Notes: generated by a model from the sequence alone, not told the origin. DNA of 64,000 bases from Diaminobutyricibacter sp049994905 (GCF_049994905.1 NZ_CP188258.1:186001-250000); one strand, 5' to 3'. Counted from the first letter of the stretch, positions 1-8,320 are shown. Program-made: numbers and translations.

Positions 1-2
1 GG

Positions 3-212
3 GTCGCCGGTGAATACCTGATCGGGTACTTCGGCTTCAACCGGCCGAGCTTTCGCATGGTGAACGCGCCGCGCGGCCGAAAGTACGCGGTGGATGTGAT
101 CGACACCTGGAACATGACCGTCGAGCGCCTCGACGGGGTGCTCGAGGGCACCTTCCGCGTGCCGCTTCCCGCGCGGCAGTACATGGCCGTGCGCCTGGTG
201 GCGGTCGCGTAG
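3..212 (+). CDS. DUF5605-type protein, C-terminal fragment
   Basis: Only the last 69 residues are in the window, because the gene enters from the left edge in frame 3. The tail holds an aromatic-rich stretch around YLIGYFGFNRPSFR, then VIDTWNMTVE, then RVPLPARQYMAVRL. This resembles the C-terminal beta-sandwich found after the glycoside-hydrolase-like barrel in DUF5605/DUF4038 (apiosidase-like) proteins. If so, it would be a cytoplasmic or secreted carbohydrate-active enzyme. No catalytic residues are visible, so the assignment rests on family resemblance of a short piece. Confidence 0.6.
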   Translation, partial: VAGEYLIGYFGFNRPSFRMVNAPRGRKYAVDVIDTWNMTVERLDGVLEGTFRVPLPARQYMAVRLVAVA

Positions 213-248
213 CGCCGTGCGGGTTCAGGTGAGTCGGTTTGCCTCGAC

Positions 249-614
249 TCAACTCGACGCGACGCGTGCCTTGAGAGCGGTGCGATAGAAACGCACCAGC
301 TCGGCAGCCGGCGGGCGCATGCGTGACATGGTGGCGGCATCCGTTCGCTTCGACGCCATGTGGTGGCGCCACGATTCGTAGGCGCAGCGGTGGTCCCACC
401 CGGCTGCGGCCGCCGCTTCGAGGGTGCGGCACCATCCGATCAGTTCACGACCGTCGGATGTCGGCGCCCAGGTGACGACACGAAACCAGACCTCGGGATG
501 GTTCGGGTCGCCGAACGCGAACCGCCGCACCACCGCGTACGGCTCGCCCAGGTCGCCCTGGCGCAGGGTCCACTCCGACGCATGCGCGTTCGCGACCGGG
601 TGCCATGCGGACAC
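249..614 (-). CDS. hypothetical protein, 121 aa
   Basis: A soluble protein of 121 residues starting at GTG. It has no signal peptide or membrane segment. It is rich in tryptophan and arginine (WFRVVTWAPTSDGRELIGWCRTLE), a pattern common in small conserved actinobacterial proteins of unknown function. It lies tail to tail with the partial gene on the left and upstream of the AzlCD operon on the same strand, with 128 bases between, so co-transcription is not obvious. I do not recognise the family. Coding is supported by codon bias and by the lack of a competing frame. Confidence 0.6.
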   Translation of the reverse strand: MSAWHPVANAHASEWTLRQGDLGEPYAVVRRFAFGDPNHPEVWFRVVTWAPTSDGRELIGWCRTLEAAAAAGWDHRCAYESWRHHMASKRTDAATMSRMRPPAAELVRFYRTALKARVASS

Positions 615-742
615 TGCGCTCCTTCCCGCGATCGGCAGCCCGGCCCGCTGCGCTCCTGAGCATAGAAGCCGCGCCCGACATCGGGGGCGCCGCGAAGGGT
701 GCGAGACGTGGGCTGCAGCTTTCGCGGCCCGGGTCGCGGGGG

Positions 743-1048
743 TCAGGTCAGGAGGCGGATGAGAGCGGCGACCACGGCGGCCGCGGGCACGACGACGATG
801 AACGGCACCCGCAACGCGTAGAGGCCTGCGGCGATCGCGACCGCGGGAAGCCGGGCGTCGAGCTGGAGGCCCTGGCCGGCGCCGAACGTCTGCACGCAGA
901 TCAGCGCGGCGAGCAGTGCGGCCGTCAGCAGGTCGCTGACCCGGGCGACCGTCGGGTGGTCGAGCGCTTTCGGCGGCACCAGCCAGCCGAGCACCTTGAG
1001 CCCGAGCACGGCGATCGACGCGAGCAGGATGATGTCCCAGGTCGTCAC
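743..1048 (-). CDS. azlD: AzlD-type branched-chain amino acid exporter small subunit
   Basis: A 101-residue protein of about four hydrophobic segments, the usual size for AzlD. AzlD pairs with AzlC in the membrane to export branched-chain amino acids or analogues. Typical features are TWDIILLASIAVLGLKVLGW at the start and conserved prolines near residue 27. The GTG start at 1048 overlaps the AzlC stop by four bases (GTGA), so the two subunits are translationally coupled. The substrate cannot be read from the sequence. Confidence 0.85.
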   Translation of the reverse strand: MTTWDIILLASIAVLGLKVLGWLVPPKALDHPTVARVSDLLTAALLAALICVQTFGAGQGLQLDARLPAVAIAAGLYALRVPFIVVVPAAAVVAALIRLLT

Positions 1049-1779
1049 GGTTCCACCTCCCGTTCCATCGGGATGGCCTCAGGACGGGGCGGACCGCCCC
1101 GCGTGCCGAAAAGGTTCAGCACGCCGACGACGATGGCGACTGCGGCGGCGGCGAGCACGGGGAGGCCGGGTGTGAGGAACGGCGTCAGGATCGTGGCCAC
1201 GAAGCCGGCGGCGACGGCGACCGCCTGCGTCTGGCGGGCTTTCAGTCGCGGCCAGAGCAGGCCGAGGAATGCGGCCGCGGCAGCAGCATCCAGACCGTAC
1301 GCACGCACGTCGCCGATCAGGTTGCCGAGGAGGGCGCCGGCGAGGGTCATGAGGTTCCAGCCGACGTAGACGGTGATGCCGGTGACCCAGAAGCCGAGGC
1401 GTTGTGCCGCGGGTTCGGTCTGGGCCGTGGCGACCGCGGTGGATTCGTCGATCGTGAGTGGGGCTGCGGCGGCGCGCTTGAAGAAGCCGGGCCCGATGAT
1501 GCGCGAGAGCCTCAATGCGTAGAAGGTGTTGCGCGACCCGAGCAGGGCTGCGCCCGCGATCGCGGAGCCTGCGGCTGCTGTCCCCCCGGATGCGAGCACG
1601 CCGATCAGCGCGAACTGCGAGCCGCCGCTGAACATCACCAGGCTGAGCACGCACGCCTGCCAGACGTCCAGGCCCGACGCTGTCGCGAGTGCGCCGAACG
1701 AGATGCCGTACGCGGCGGTGGCCACGCCGACCGCGATGCCCGACCGCATGGCTGCGGACTGGGCTGGCGTTCGGCTCAT
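1045..1779 (-). CDS. azlC: AzlC-type branched-chain amino acid exporter large subunit
   Basis: The 244-residue AzlC permease subunit has around seven membrane segments. It carries the family signature MFSGGSQFA near residue 50 and the following GSRNTFYAL stretch. The start was set at ATG 1779 (MSRTPAQ), because the open frame upstream reads arginine-rich non-protein-like sequence. The usual AzlC length supports this. It forms a two-gene operon with azlD downstream. A TetR gene sits 44 bases upstream on the same strand, but that regulator is better explained by its divergent MFS neighbour. Confidence 0.88.
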   Translation of the reverse strand: MSRTPAQSAAMRSGIAVGVATAAYGISFGALATASGLDVWQACVLSLVMFSGGSQFALIGVLASGGTAAAGSAIAGAALLGSRNTFYALRLSRIIGPGFFKRAAAAPLTIDESTAVATAQTEPAAQRLGFWVTGITVYVGWNLMTLAGALLGNLIGDVRAYGLDAAAAAAFLGLLWPRLKARQTQAVAVAAGFVATILTPFLTPGLPVLAAAAVAIVVGVLNLFGTRGGPPRPEAIPMEREVEP

Positions 1780-1823
1780 AACTGGCCAGAATAGTCCGCC
1801 AGTGGTTGTCGGTGCCGCCGCGC

Positions 1824-2369
1824 TCAGTCGAACAGGCGGGCGACCACGGTGTCGGCGGTCTCGTCGTCGAGCGTCCAGGGCTGGAAGATCACCCGGTAGA
1901 TGATCGGAGCGACGACGACGTCGATGATCTCGTCTGCACTCACCTCGGAGCCCGGGTACCGGTCGAGAAACATCGTCGCCTCGGCGCGGCGATTGCGCAG
2001 GCAGTCCGATTCGGTCGCTCCGGCGTTGGCCGCGCCGCCGCGGAGGAGTGCCGCGTTCACCGGTTTGCGGTAGTGCTCCACGATCTCGCGTGCCCACTCG
2101 GTCAGGTCACGACGCAGGTCGCCGTTCTGTGGCAGGGGCCGCTCCGGGTCCAGGCGATAGGTCGCGATGTCGTTGATGAGGGTGGGCAGGTCGCCCCACC
2201 GGCGGTAGATGCTCGTCGGGTTCACGCCCGCGCGTTCCGCGATCATCGGCACGGTCACGCGCTCGCGGCCGCGCTCCTTCACGAGTTCTTCGACGGCGGT
2301 GCGCACCGAGTGCATGACCGCGGCGCTGCGGCCGCCCGTCCTCTTCGACGGCGTGGTCTTGGTATCCAT
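1824..2369 (-). CDS. TetR/AcrR family transcriptional regulator
   Basis: A 181-residue one-component repressor. The helix-turn-helix is at about residues 38-58 (VTVPMIAERAGVNPTSIYRR), followed by an all-helical ligand/dimer domain like the TetR C-terminal domain of MFS-linked repressors. It is divergent from an MFS transporter gene with an 88-base gap. That gap holds two inverted 12-base copies of the same motif, one beside each start codon. The simple reading is that it represses itself and the transporter until a small molecule binds. Confidence 0.87.
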   Translation of the reverse strand: MDTKTTPSKRTGGRSAAVMHSVRTAVEELVKERGRERVTVPMIAERAGVNPTSIYRRWGDLPTLINDIATYRLDPERPLPQNGDLRRDLTEWAREIVEHYRKPVNAALLRGGAANAGATESDCLRNRRAEATMFLDRYPGSEVSADEIIDVVVAPIIYRVIFQPWTLDDETADTVVARLFD

Positions 2370-2377
2370 GCAAACAG

Positions 2378-2449
2378 CTTAACGCAAATGTTGTTGCTTT
2401 TGTGGTGAAATCAGGATAGCGTGCGTAAAGCAATCGGATTTGCGTTAAG
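2378..2449. promoter_or_regulatory. inverted 12-bp operator arms between tetR-type and MFS genes
   Basis: CTTAACGCAAAT at 2378-2389 and its exact inverse ATTTGCGTTAAG at 2438-2449 flank a 48-base AT-richer centre. Each arm lies 8 bases from the start codon it faces. The symmetry suggests paired binding sites for the adjacent TetR protein, or one looped site. The arms are seen directly; binding is inferred. Confidence 0.65.
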
Positions 2450-2457
2450 GAGTCGAG

Positions 2458-3831
2458 ATGTCAACAGTGCAAGAGACCGGCGCAAACGGCGCGAACTGCC
2501 CGGAAGCCCTGGCGCGTGCGAAGGGCGCGGTGACCGCATCCGTCGCCAAGGTCTGCAAGGCAGGCCAGGCGAGCCAGGCGAGCCAGGCAGGCGCAGCCCG
2601 CCGCACGCTCTCACCGGTCGCCGCCTTCGTCGGCGCTGCCCTCACCTTCGTGGGCGTCACCTTCGCCGCAGGCGCCCCGAGCCCGCTGTTCGTGCTCTAC
2701 CAGCAGGAGTGGGGCTTCCCGGCCTGGGTGCTCACGATTGCGTTCGCCATCTACGCCATCACGCTTCTCGTGACGCTGCTGATCGCCGGTTCGCTGTCTG
2801 ACCACATCGGCCGCCGCCCCGTGCTGATCGGTGCGCTGGCGCTCGAGATCGTCTCGATGCTCATCTTCTTGTTCGCCCAGGACATCGGCTGGATCATCGT
2901 GGCCCGTGCGATCCAGGGGGTCGCGACCGGTGCGGCAACCGGAACGTTCACCGCAGCAATCGTCGAACTGGCGCCCGAGAAGCACAAGAAGCTCGGCGCC
3001 GTCATCGGCGGCACCGCACCCGTCGGCGGCCTCGCCCTCGGCGCCCTGATCACCGGGGCCGCAGTGCAGTTCACCGCAGTGCCGACCGTGATCATCTTCA
3101 GTTCCCTGGCGGTCGTCTTCACGCTCGGCATCATCGTGGTCGCGCTGTCGGCGGAGACCGTGTCGCGGCGTGCGGGGGCGGTGAGGTCGCTCATCCCACG
3201 GCTGACCGTTCCGCGTGCGGCCCGTGCCGAGTTCGGGGCGATCGTGCCGGTGCTGATCGGCACGTGGATGCTCGCCGGACTGTTCCTCGGACTCGCGCCC
3301 TCGATCATCCGCGGCGTGTTCCACATCGACAGCGGCCTCGTCAACGGGGCCATCGTTGCCCTCCAGCCCGCGGCAGGTGCCGTTGCCGGCTTCGTGCTGA
3401 GCCGGGTGCACGCCCGCACCGCGACGATCTGGGGTTCGGCCTCCGTCGTGGTCGGGATCGCCATCTCGGTATCCGCGGTCGCGTTCGGGCTGCTTCCGCT
3501 CCTCTTCGTCGGTGCCGTGCTGGGTGGCGCGGGATTCGGCGCGGCGTTCTCGGGTTCGCTGCGCATCCTCGCCCCGCTCGCTCCCGCCCACCAGCGCGCC
3601 GAGCTGTTCGCGGCCGTCTACCTGGTCAACTACCTCGCGTACGGGGTGCCGGCGCTGATCGTGGGTGAGCTGATCGGTGTGGTCGGGCTTCTGGATGCGG
3701 TGATCGGCTACGGAATCGCGGCCGCACTCGCCACGGCGGTCGGCCTGGTCGTGCAGCTGAGGCGTGCGCACGTCGTGCGCTCTGCGCGCCCGGCCACGGG
3801 CTCAGTGCGGGTGGTGGCTGCGGCGGAATAG
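2458..3831 (+). CDS. MFS drug/metabolite efflux transporter
   Basis: A 457-residue protein with about 12 membrane segments of the major facilitator superfamily. The motif between segments 2 and 3 reads GSLSDHIGRRPVLI, the classical motif A of the DHA1 branch. The first 50 residues are a hydrophilic tail with Gln-Ala-Ser repeats, encoded by a short direct DNA repeat (about 2566-2600). It is divergent from a TetR regulator that probably controls it, which suggests export of a toxic or signalling compound. It ends 3 bases from the convergent oxidoreductase gene. Confidence 0.87.
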   Translation: MSTVQETGANGANCPEALARAKGAVTASVAKVCKAGQASQASQAGAARRTLSPVAAFVGAALTFVGVTFAAGAPSPLFVLYQQEWGFPAWVLTIAFAIYAITLLVTLLIAGSLSDHIGRRPVLIGALALEIVSMLIFLFAQDIGWIIVARAIQGVATGAATGTFTAAIVELAPEKHKKLGAVIGGTAPVGGLALGALITGAAVQFTAVPTVIIFSSLAVVFTLGIIVVALSAETVSRRAGAVRSLIPRLTVPRAARAEFGAIVPVLIGTWMLAGLFLGLAPSIIRGVFHIDSGLVNGAIVALQPAAGAVAGFVLSRVHARTATIWGSASVVVGIAISVSAVAFGLLPLLFVGAVLGGAGFGAAFSGSLRILAPLAPAHQRAELFAAVYLVNYLAYGVPALIVGELIGVVGLLDAVIGYGIAAALATAVGLVVQLRRAHVVRSARPATGSVRVVAAAE

Positions 3832-3834
3832 CGA

Positions 3835-4866
3835 TCAGCCTGCCGCGCCGCTGCCCACGTCGATGAGCACCTTCCCCACGGTCCCGGCCTCGACCGCATC
3901 GTGGGCGGCGGCCGTCTGTGCGAGCGGGAACCGGGTGATCGGCAGGCCGGCGTCCGCGCCGACGGACAGTGCCCCATCCGCCACCGCTGCCGCGACCGCA
4001 CGCACGGCCGCATCTTTCGCATCCGCAGCCGTCGTGTACGTCAACAGGAGCCGGTACCGGATGTTCTTCCCCATGCTCGGCCGCACCGGCACCACCACGG
4101 GCTCCCCGTTGTCCGCGTAGATCGCGACGGTCGCGTCGAGCGCAGCAACCTCGGCGTCGAGCCCGAGGTTCGCCGCCGGGTTGACCTCTGCGACGATGTC
4201 GACGCCGTGGGGCGCGAGTCGGCGGATCGCTGCCGCCGCATCCTCGGCCCGGTAGTCGACCACGTGGTGGGCCCCTGCTGCCCGGGCGAGCGCCGCCTTC
4301 TCGGGGCTGCTCACCGTGGTGATCACCGTAGCTCCGGCCCAGACCGCGAGCTGAATGGCCGCATGCCCGACCGCTCCCGCGCCGCCGGCGACGAGCACGA
4401 CCACCCCGGACAGCGCACCGGGCGCGAGTTCGCGCGGAGCCCGATCGGATGCCGTGAGCGCAATGTGCGCGGTCAGCGCCGGGATCCCGAGCGACGCGCC
4501 CGCGTCGAAACTCACGTCATCGGGCAACGGCACCACCTGGCGCACCGGGAGCACCACGAGTTCCTGCGCGGTTCCGTCCGGGCGCTGGTAGGCGGCATCC
4601 CACACCCAGACGCGGTCGCCGACCGCGAACCCGGTAACGCCCGGGCCGACCTCGTCGACGACCCCGGCGCCGTCCTGGTTCGGCACGTGCGGGGCGTCCA
4701 GTTCGGTGAGGCGGCCGCCGCCCGAGCGCGACTTCCAGTCGGTCGGGTTGACGCCGGAGACGTGCATGCGCACCCTCACCTCACCGGGCGCGGGATGCGG
4801 TTCGTCGCGCTCGCCGAGCTCGAGAACGGATGACGGACCAGTTGTGCGGTAGCTGACGGCCTTCAT
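3835..4866 (-). CDS. NADPH:quinone reductase / zinc-type alcohol dehydrogenase family
   Basis: A medium-chain dehydrogenase/reductase of 343 residues. The N-terminal GroES-like fold starts MKAVSYRTTGPSSVLELGE. The Rossmann nucleotide site is VAGGAGAVGHAAIQLA at about residue 155. There is no structural or catalytic zinc cysteine cluster, so the quinone-reductase (zeta-crystallin) branch fits best. It would reduce quinones or enones with NADPH in the cytoplasm. The start is ATG 4866, chosen for the typical MKA beginning. A TTG at 4878 has a better spaced GAGG and would add four residues. It converges on the MFS gene. Confidence 0.82.
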   Translation of the reverse strand: MKAVSYRTTGPSSVLELGERDEPHPAPGEVRVRMHVSGVNPTDWKSRSGGGRLTELDAPHVPNQDGAGVVDEVGPGVTGFAVGDRVWVWDAAYQRPDGTAQELVVLPVRQVVPLPDDVSFDAGASLGIPALTAHIALTASDRAPRELAPGALSGVVVLVAGGAGAVGHAAIQLAVWAGATVITTVSSPEKAALARAAGAHHVVDYRAEDAAAAIRRLAPHGVDIVAEVNPAANLGLDAEVAALDATVAIYADNGEPVVVPVRPSMGKNIRYRLLLTYTTAADAKDAAVRAVAAAVADGALSVGADAGLPITRFPLAQTAAAHDAVEAGTVGKVLIDVGSGAAG

Positions 4867-4886
4867 GGTCCCAGCCAATCACGACC

Positions 4887-6074
4887 TCACCCGGTCGCGC
4901 ACCCGCCCGAGCTGACCGGCGCCGAGCCGACCTTCGCGAGGACCGGCCGCAGTTCGGCGAGTGTGAGCGCATACCCGGTCTCCGGGTCCGTCGTCGACCG
5001 CGCGAACACTACGCCGGAGACCTTGCCGCCCGCATCGAACAACGGGCCGCCCGAGTTGCCCGGCCGAACACTCCCGCGCAGCGAGTAGATCTCGCGGTCG
5101 ACTGTCGCGCGCTGGTAGATGTCGCCGCCCCGGGCGACGAGCTTTTCGCGCACGCGTTCCGGGCTGACCGTGTACGGCCCGTCGCCCGGGTAGCCCGCGG
5201 CGTACGCGGGCTCGCCTGAGGTGAGGTCGCTGCCGAGGGGGAGCGGCCGCTCGGAAAGCCCGCTGACCTGAAGAACCGCGAGGTCTCGCTCGGGGTCGAA
5301 CGCGACCAGGCTGGCCCGCAGCGTCCGGCCGCTGTTCGCATCTTTCACGTAGATCGCGTTGGACCCGGCGACGACGTGCGCATTGGTGACCACGCGTCCG
5401 GGTGCTTCGACCCAGCCGCTGCCCTCGGAGTCCACTCCGCACCCCGGTTTCGCCGCGAGCACTTTCACGACCGAAGCCGACGCAGCGTTGACGGCGGCGG
5501 GCACACTCGGGTCGGGCGCGGCGATGGCACGGATCGGTTCGCCGCCTTCGAACACCTGCGGAAGCCCGGCCTGCGCGAGCGCGTCGTCGACGGCCCCGAG
5601 CACGGTCGACGACGGCAGGGGAGCGATCGAGTCGAGTGTCGCCACGACTCGCGACGTCGACGCGGCCTCCACGACCGCCGCCAGGTTGGTCGCCTGCGCG
5701 AACCCGGCGAACAGCCACACGAGCACCGCCCAGGTCAGCAGTCCGAGGATCGAGCCGGCAAGCGAGTCCAGCCAGCGGATCGGTCCGTGCCGCACGAGTT
5801 TGCCGAGCATCCCTGCCAGTGCGGTCGCCAGGCCGTAAGCGACGGATGCGCACACGAGGATCACGAGGGCGGCGACGATCGTGCGCTGGCTGAGCCCGTT
5901 CCATCCGACGGCGGCGAGCCACCCAACGACGATCGGTGCGAGCGCGAGGCCCGCCCATAGCCCGACGATGAGCCCGACGAGGGAACCGGCCTGGCGGATG
6001 GCGCCATTCGACCAGCCGACGGCGAACGCGATGACGGCGAGCACGATGAGCACGGCGTCCACCACGATTTCCAC
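4887..6074 (-). CDS. MarP family membrane serine protease
   Basis: This 395-residue protein has an N-terminal CvpA/colicin-V-production-like region of four membrane helices (about residues 1-130). An extracytoplasmic trypsin-like domain follows. The triad is visible: His233 in TNAHVV, Asp264 in ERDLAVLQ and Ser341 in GNSGGP. Order, length and triad positions match the mycobacterial MarP family, which supports acid and oxidative stress resistance through cell-wall enzymes. The GTG 6074 start gives the family length; further upstream the frame is not protein-like. Two cysteines (211 and the one near the C-terminus) could form the regulatory disulfide known in the family. Confidence 0.87.
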   Translation of the reverse strand: MEIVVDAVLIVLAVIAFAVGWSNGAIRQAGSLVGLIVGLWAGLALAPIVVGWLAAVGWNGLSQRTIVAALVILVCASVAYGLATALAGMLGKLVRHGPIRWLDSLAGSILGLLTWAVLVWLFAGFAQATNLAAVVEAASTSRVVATLDSIAPLPSSTVLGAVDDALAQAGLPQVFEGGEPIRAIAAPDPSVPAAVNAASASVVKVLAAKPGCGVDSEGSGWVEAPGRVVTNAHVVAGSNAIYVKDANSGRTLRASLVAFDPERDLAVLQVSGLSERPLPLGSDLTSGEPAYAAGYPGDGPYTVSPERVREKLVARGGDIYQRATVDREIYSLRGSVRPGNSGGPLFDAGGKVSGVVFARSTTDPETGYALTLAELRPVLAKVGSAPVSSGGCATG

Positions 6075-6171
6075 GTGATCACATTGACGCACGTTTCTGG
6101 GCAGACGCTGCGGGCGCGCGGCAAGTCGGCGGATGACGTGTGGCGGCATCGTGACGCCGTTTGGCGCGCAG

Positions 6172-6187
6172 TAGACCACGTAGTCTA
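6172..6187. promoter_or_regulatory. small palindrome upstream of the two-component operon
   Basis: TAGAC-CACGTA-GTCTA lies 24 bases before the kinase start, between divergent genes. It may be an operator or part of the promoter. Only the five-base arms support it. Confidence 0.3.
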
Positions 6188-6210
6188 GAGTGCAGGGGAG
6201 CAGGGGGAAC

Positions 6211-7275
6211 ATGGCGAACGACGACCCGACGGCGGATGCCGTCATCGGGGCTTTGTGTGCTGCGCTGATCGGGCGCGGAAGCCGCCTCGTCATCGACGGC
6301 AGGCTCGATCCGGTGCTGGAGGCGAACTCGCGCTCGATCCTCGGAGAGACGCTCGCGGGAGCTTATGCGATGCGCGCCGGCCAGGAGCTCGACCTCGTCT
6401 CCGTGGACTACGCGAAGCCCCTCGACCTGGTGTCGACCGGCACGCTGCGCGCGGTGCAGAACCAGCATCCGGCCGAGAGCCTGATGGCCGCCGAGGTGCT
6501 CTTCGGTGTGGCCCTGCCGCTTGTCGTGGAGCGGCTGCGGGACGTGTCGGGTAGCGAGACGGATGCCGTGGTCGTCGCCCGTCTCCTGCATCACGCCATC
6601 TGGCGTCGCTTTCCGCCGGGCGCCATCGCGTACGTCGAAATCATCCGTGCCCGCTTGTCGAGTGCGCACCAGGACAGTCGCCGCCGCGTCTCGCGGGAAC
6701 TGCACGATCGTGTCGCCCACGGCATCCTGGCCGGACTGCAGCGGGTCGAGCTGGCCGCGCTCGACGACGAAGACGCGGCGGATGCGGGCCAGGCTCACCT
6801 GCGCGACGCGATCGCGCTGCTGCGGCGGGCCCTCGCCGACGTGCAGGACATGGCTGTCGAACTGCGGCAGCTCGTGGGCGACCGGGTTCTCGACGACGCG
6901 ATCGCCGACTATCTGGTCGACGCGGAGGCGGTGTCCGACCGGGTCGTCGTCGAGAGCATCGGGAGGGCGCGCATCCTGCCGCCCGGAGTCGCAGACGAGG
7001 TGTTCACGATCGTGCGCGAGGCGATCCGCAACGCGCGCGACCACGCCCACGGTGCCACCGCGATCACTGTCCGGCTGGAGTGGACGGACGCCCTCGCCGT
7101 GTCGGTGGTCGACAACGGTCCGGGTTTCGATCCTGTCGCGGTAGCGGATGCGGGGCTCGGACTGCTCAGCATGCGCGAACGCGCCGAGTCGATCGGCGCC
7201 AGGCTGGAATGCGTCACGGGTCGGGGCGGTACGAGTATCCGGGTGCGGCTGCCGCTCGGCGAGGTGCGCACATGA
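6211..7275 (+). CDS. cytoplasmic sensor histidine kinase, NarL-partner type
   Basis: A 354-residue kinase with no membrane segment. An unrecognised N-terminal sensory region covers about 1-145. The dimerisation/phosphoacceptor helix with His165 (RELHDRVAHGIL, HisKA_3 type) follows, then a HATPase domain with REAIRNARDHA (N box) and VVDNGPGFDP (G box). It would sense a cytoplasmic signal and phosphorylate the regulator encoded next. ATG 6211 was chosen because AGGGGG sits 4 bases upstream. The stop overlaps the next start (ATGA). Confidence 0.87.
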   Translation: MANDDPTADAVIGALCAALIGRGSRLVIDGRLDPVLEANSRSILGETLAGAYAMRAGQELDLVSVDYAKPLDLVSTGTLRAVQNQHPAESLMAAEVLFGVALPLVVERLRDVSGSETDAVVVARLLHHAIWRRFPPGAIAYVEIIRARLSSAHQDSRRRVSRELHDRVAHGILAGLQRVELAALDDEDAADAGQAHLRDAIALLRRALADVQDMAVELRQLVGDRVLDDAIADYLVDAEAVSDRVVVESIGRARILPPGVADEVFTIVREAIRNARDHAHGATAITVRLEWTDALAVSVVDNGPGFDPVAVADAGLGLLSMRERAESIGARLECVTGRGGTSIRVRLPLGEVRT

Positions 7276-7985
7276 CGCCGGGAATGCACGAGTCGGGTTC
7301 CGCCGGTCGCGCCGCCGGTGCCGCCTCCGGCAGGGAGGGCGTACCCCGCCGCACCGGTCCCGTGACGATCCTGATCGTCGATGACCACGATCTGTTCCGC
7401 GAAGGGGTCGCCGCGATCCTGCGACATGACCGACGGATCGCGGTCGTGGGGGAGGGAAGCAGTTCGCACGATGCGGTCGCGCTCACGGCATCCCTCGACC
7501 CCGATGTGCTGCTGCTCGATGTGGAGCTGCCGGGCGGGCCGGCGCGGGCGACGGTGGCGCGCATCCATCGTTCGTCCCCGCGGACGCGGATAGTACTGCT
7601 GACCATGCACCGGGACAGCCTGCTGAAAGAGGAACTCCTGGCGGCGGGGGCCTTCGTCTACCTGACGAAGACGACCCCGAGCGCGCAGCTGGTGCAGACC
7701 GTGCTGCTCGCGGGCGCGGTCGCGCGAGGGCTGATGCCTGCGCCTGAGCGCAGCGCGGTCGCCGTCAGCCGTCGCACGACGATCCTGTCCGCGCGCGAAG
7801 AAGAAGTGCTGCACCTGCTCGCACAGGCACGCACGAACCGCGACATCGCGGAGGCGATGAGCATCGCGGAGGGAACGGTCAAGCGCCACACGAGCAGCAT
7901 CTACGCCAAGCTGGGCGCCCGGTCACGTATGGAGGCCGTGCGCAAGGCGGTGCTGCTCGGCATCTTCACCCGAGACGAGCTCTGA
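7272..7985 (+). CDS. LuxR/NarL-type response regulator
   Basis: A 237-residue response regulator with a 30-residue Gly/Ala-rich tail before the receiver domain. The acidic pair is Asp37-Asp38 (IVDDHDLF) and the phosphoacceptor is Asp83 (LLLDVELPGG). The conserved Lys lies in YLTKTTPS. The C-terminal LuxR helix-turn-helix reads LSAREEEVLHLLAQ and later GTVKRHTSSIYAKL. It is translationally coupled to the kinase, so the two form a cognate pair. Targets are not evident. A hairpin 85 bases after the stop may end the operon. Confidence 0.9.
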   Translation: MTPGMHESGSAGRAAGAASGREGVPRRTGPVTILIVDDHDLFREGVAAILRHDRRIAVVGEGSSSHDAVALTASLDPDVLLLDVELPGGPARATVARIHRSSPRTRIVLLTMHRDSLLKEELLAAGAFVYLTKTTPSAQLVQTVLLAGAVARGLMPAPERSAVAVSRRTTILSAREEEVLHLLAQARTNRDIAEAMSIAEGTVKRHTSSIYAKLGARSRMEAVRKAVLLGIFTRDEL

Positions 7986-8069
7986 GGGGCGCGCTCGCCT
8001 GCTCGCCTGTGCTCGGGTTTCACGCTGGGCCCACGCGTGGCCCGGGAGGCCGGGGACGCCCGGAATGCC

Positions 8070-8095
8070 CGGAATGTGACCAACGGCACATTCCG
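8070..8095. terminator. hairpin after the two-component operon
   Basis: CGGAATGT (8070-8077) and ACATTCCG (8088-8095) form a perfect 8-bp stem with a 10-base loop. There is no T run, which is usual for high-GC actinobacteria. It may terminate the kinase-regulator transcript. Confidence 0.45.
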
Positions 8096-8125
8096 CGCCG
8101 GGTGGCAGCGTCGATAGAGTCACGG

Positions 8126-8200
8126 TGTTCGGGGAGTCTGCGGGGGCCGTGACCGGCCAAGCCGGTCGCACGGAGCCTCCCCGCGACGTCTGACTGTCGC
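8126..8200 (+). ncRNA. candidate structured RNA upstream of the aldo/keto reductase
   Basis: Nested inverted repeats fold into one long arm. CGGGGAG (8130-8136) pairs with CTCCCCG (8177-8183). Inside it, CCGT (8147-8150) plus GACCGGC (8151-8157) pair with GCCGGTC (8161-8167) plus ACGG (8170-8173) around a CAA loop. A second stem, GCGAC/GTCGC, covers 8183-8200. GATAGAGT at 8113-8120 looks like a -10 box about 10 bases before the outer stem. It could be a small RNA or the leader of the downstream gene. No known family (6S, SRP, common riboswitches) was recognised, so the call rests on structure alone. Confidence 0.35.
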
Positions 8201-8220
8201 GGCCGCCGCAGGGGGTGCGG

Positions 8221-8320
8221 GGGCCGCGGCAGCCTACGCGTGAGGCGAGCGGGCCGCATCCGGGCGAGTGGGGCCGCGGCAGTCTACGCGTGGGGCGAGC
8301 GTGCCACATCCGGGCGAACG
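8221..8320. repeat. two 50-bp direct tandem repeats in a gene-free stretch
   Basis: 8221-8270 and 8271-8320 are the same 50-base unit with a few substitutions, each beginning GGGCCGCGGCAG. The second unit contains GAGCGTGCC, the core of the palindromes scattered elsewhere in the window. The 7986-8378 gap has no convincing gene; it holds this repeat, the candidate RNA and a hairpin. Confidence 0.75.

Noticed and set aside
8126..8200. SRP RNA or 6S RNA identity for the structured region
   Set aside because: The conserved SRP loop bases and the open 6S bubble are not visible, so only an unnamed candidate is kept.
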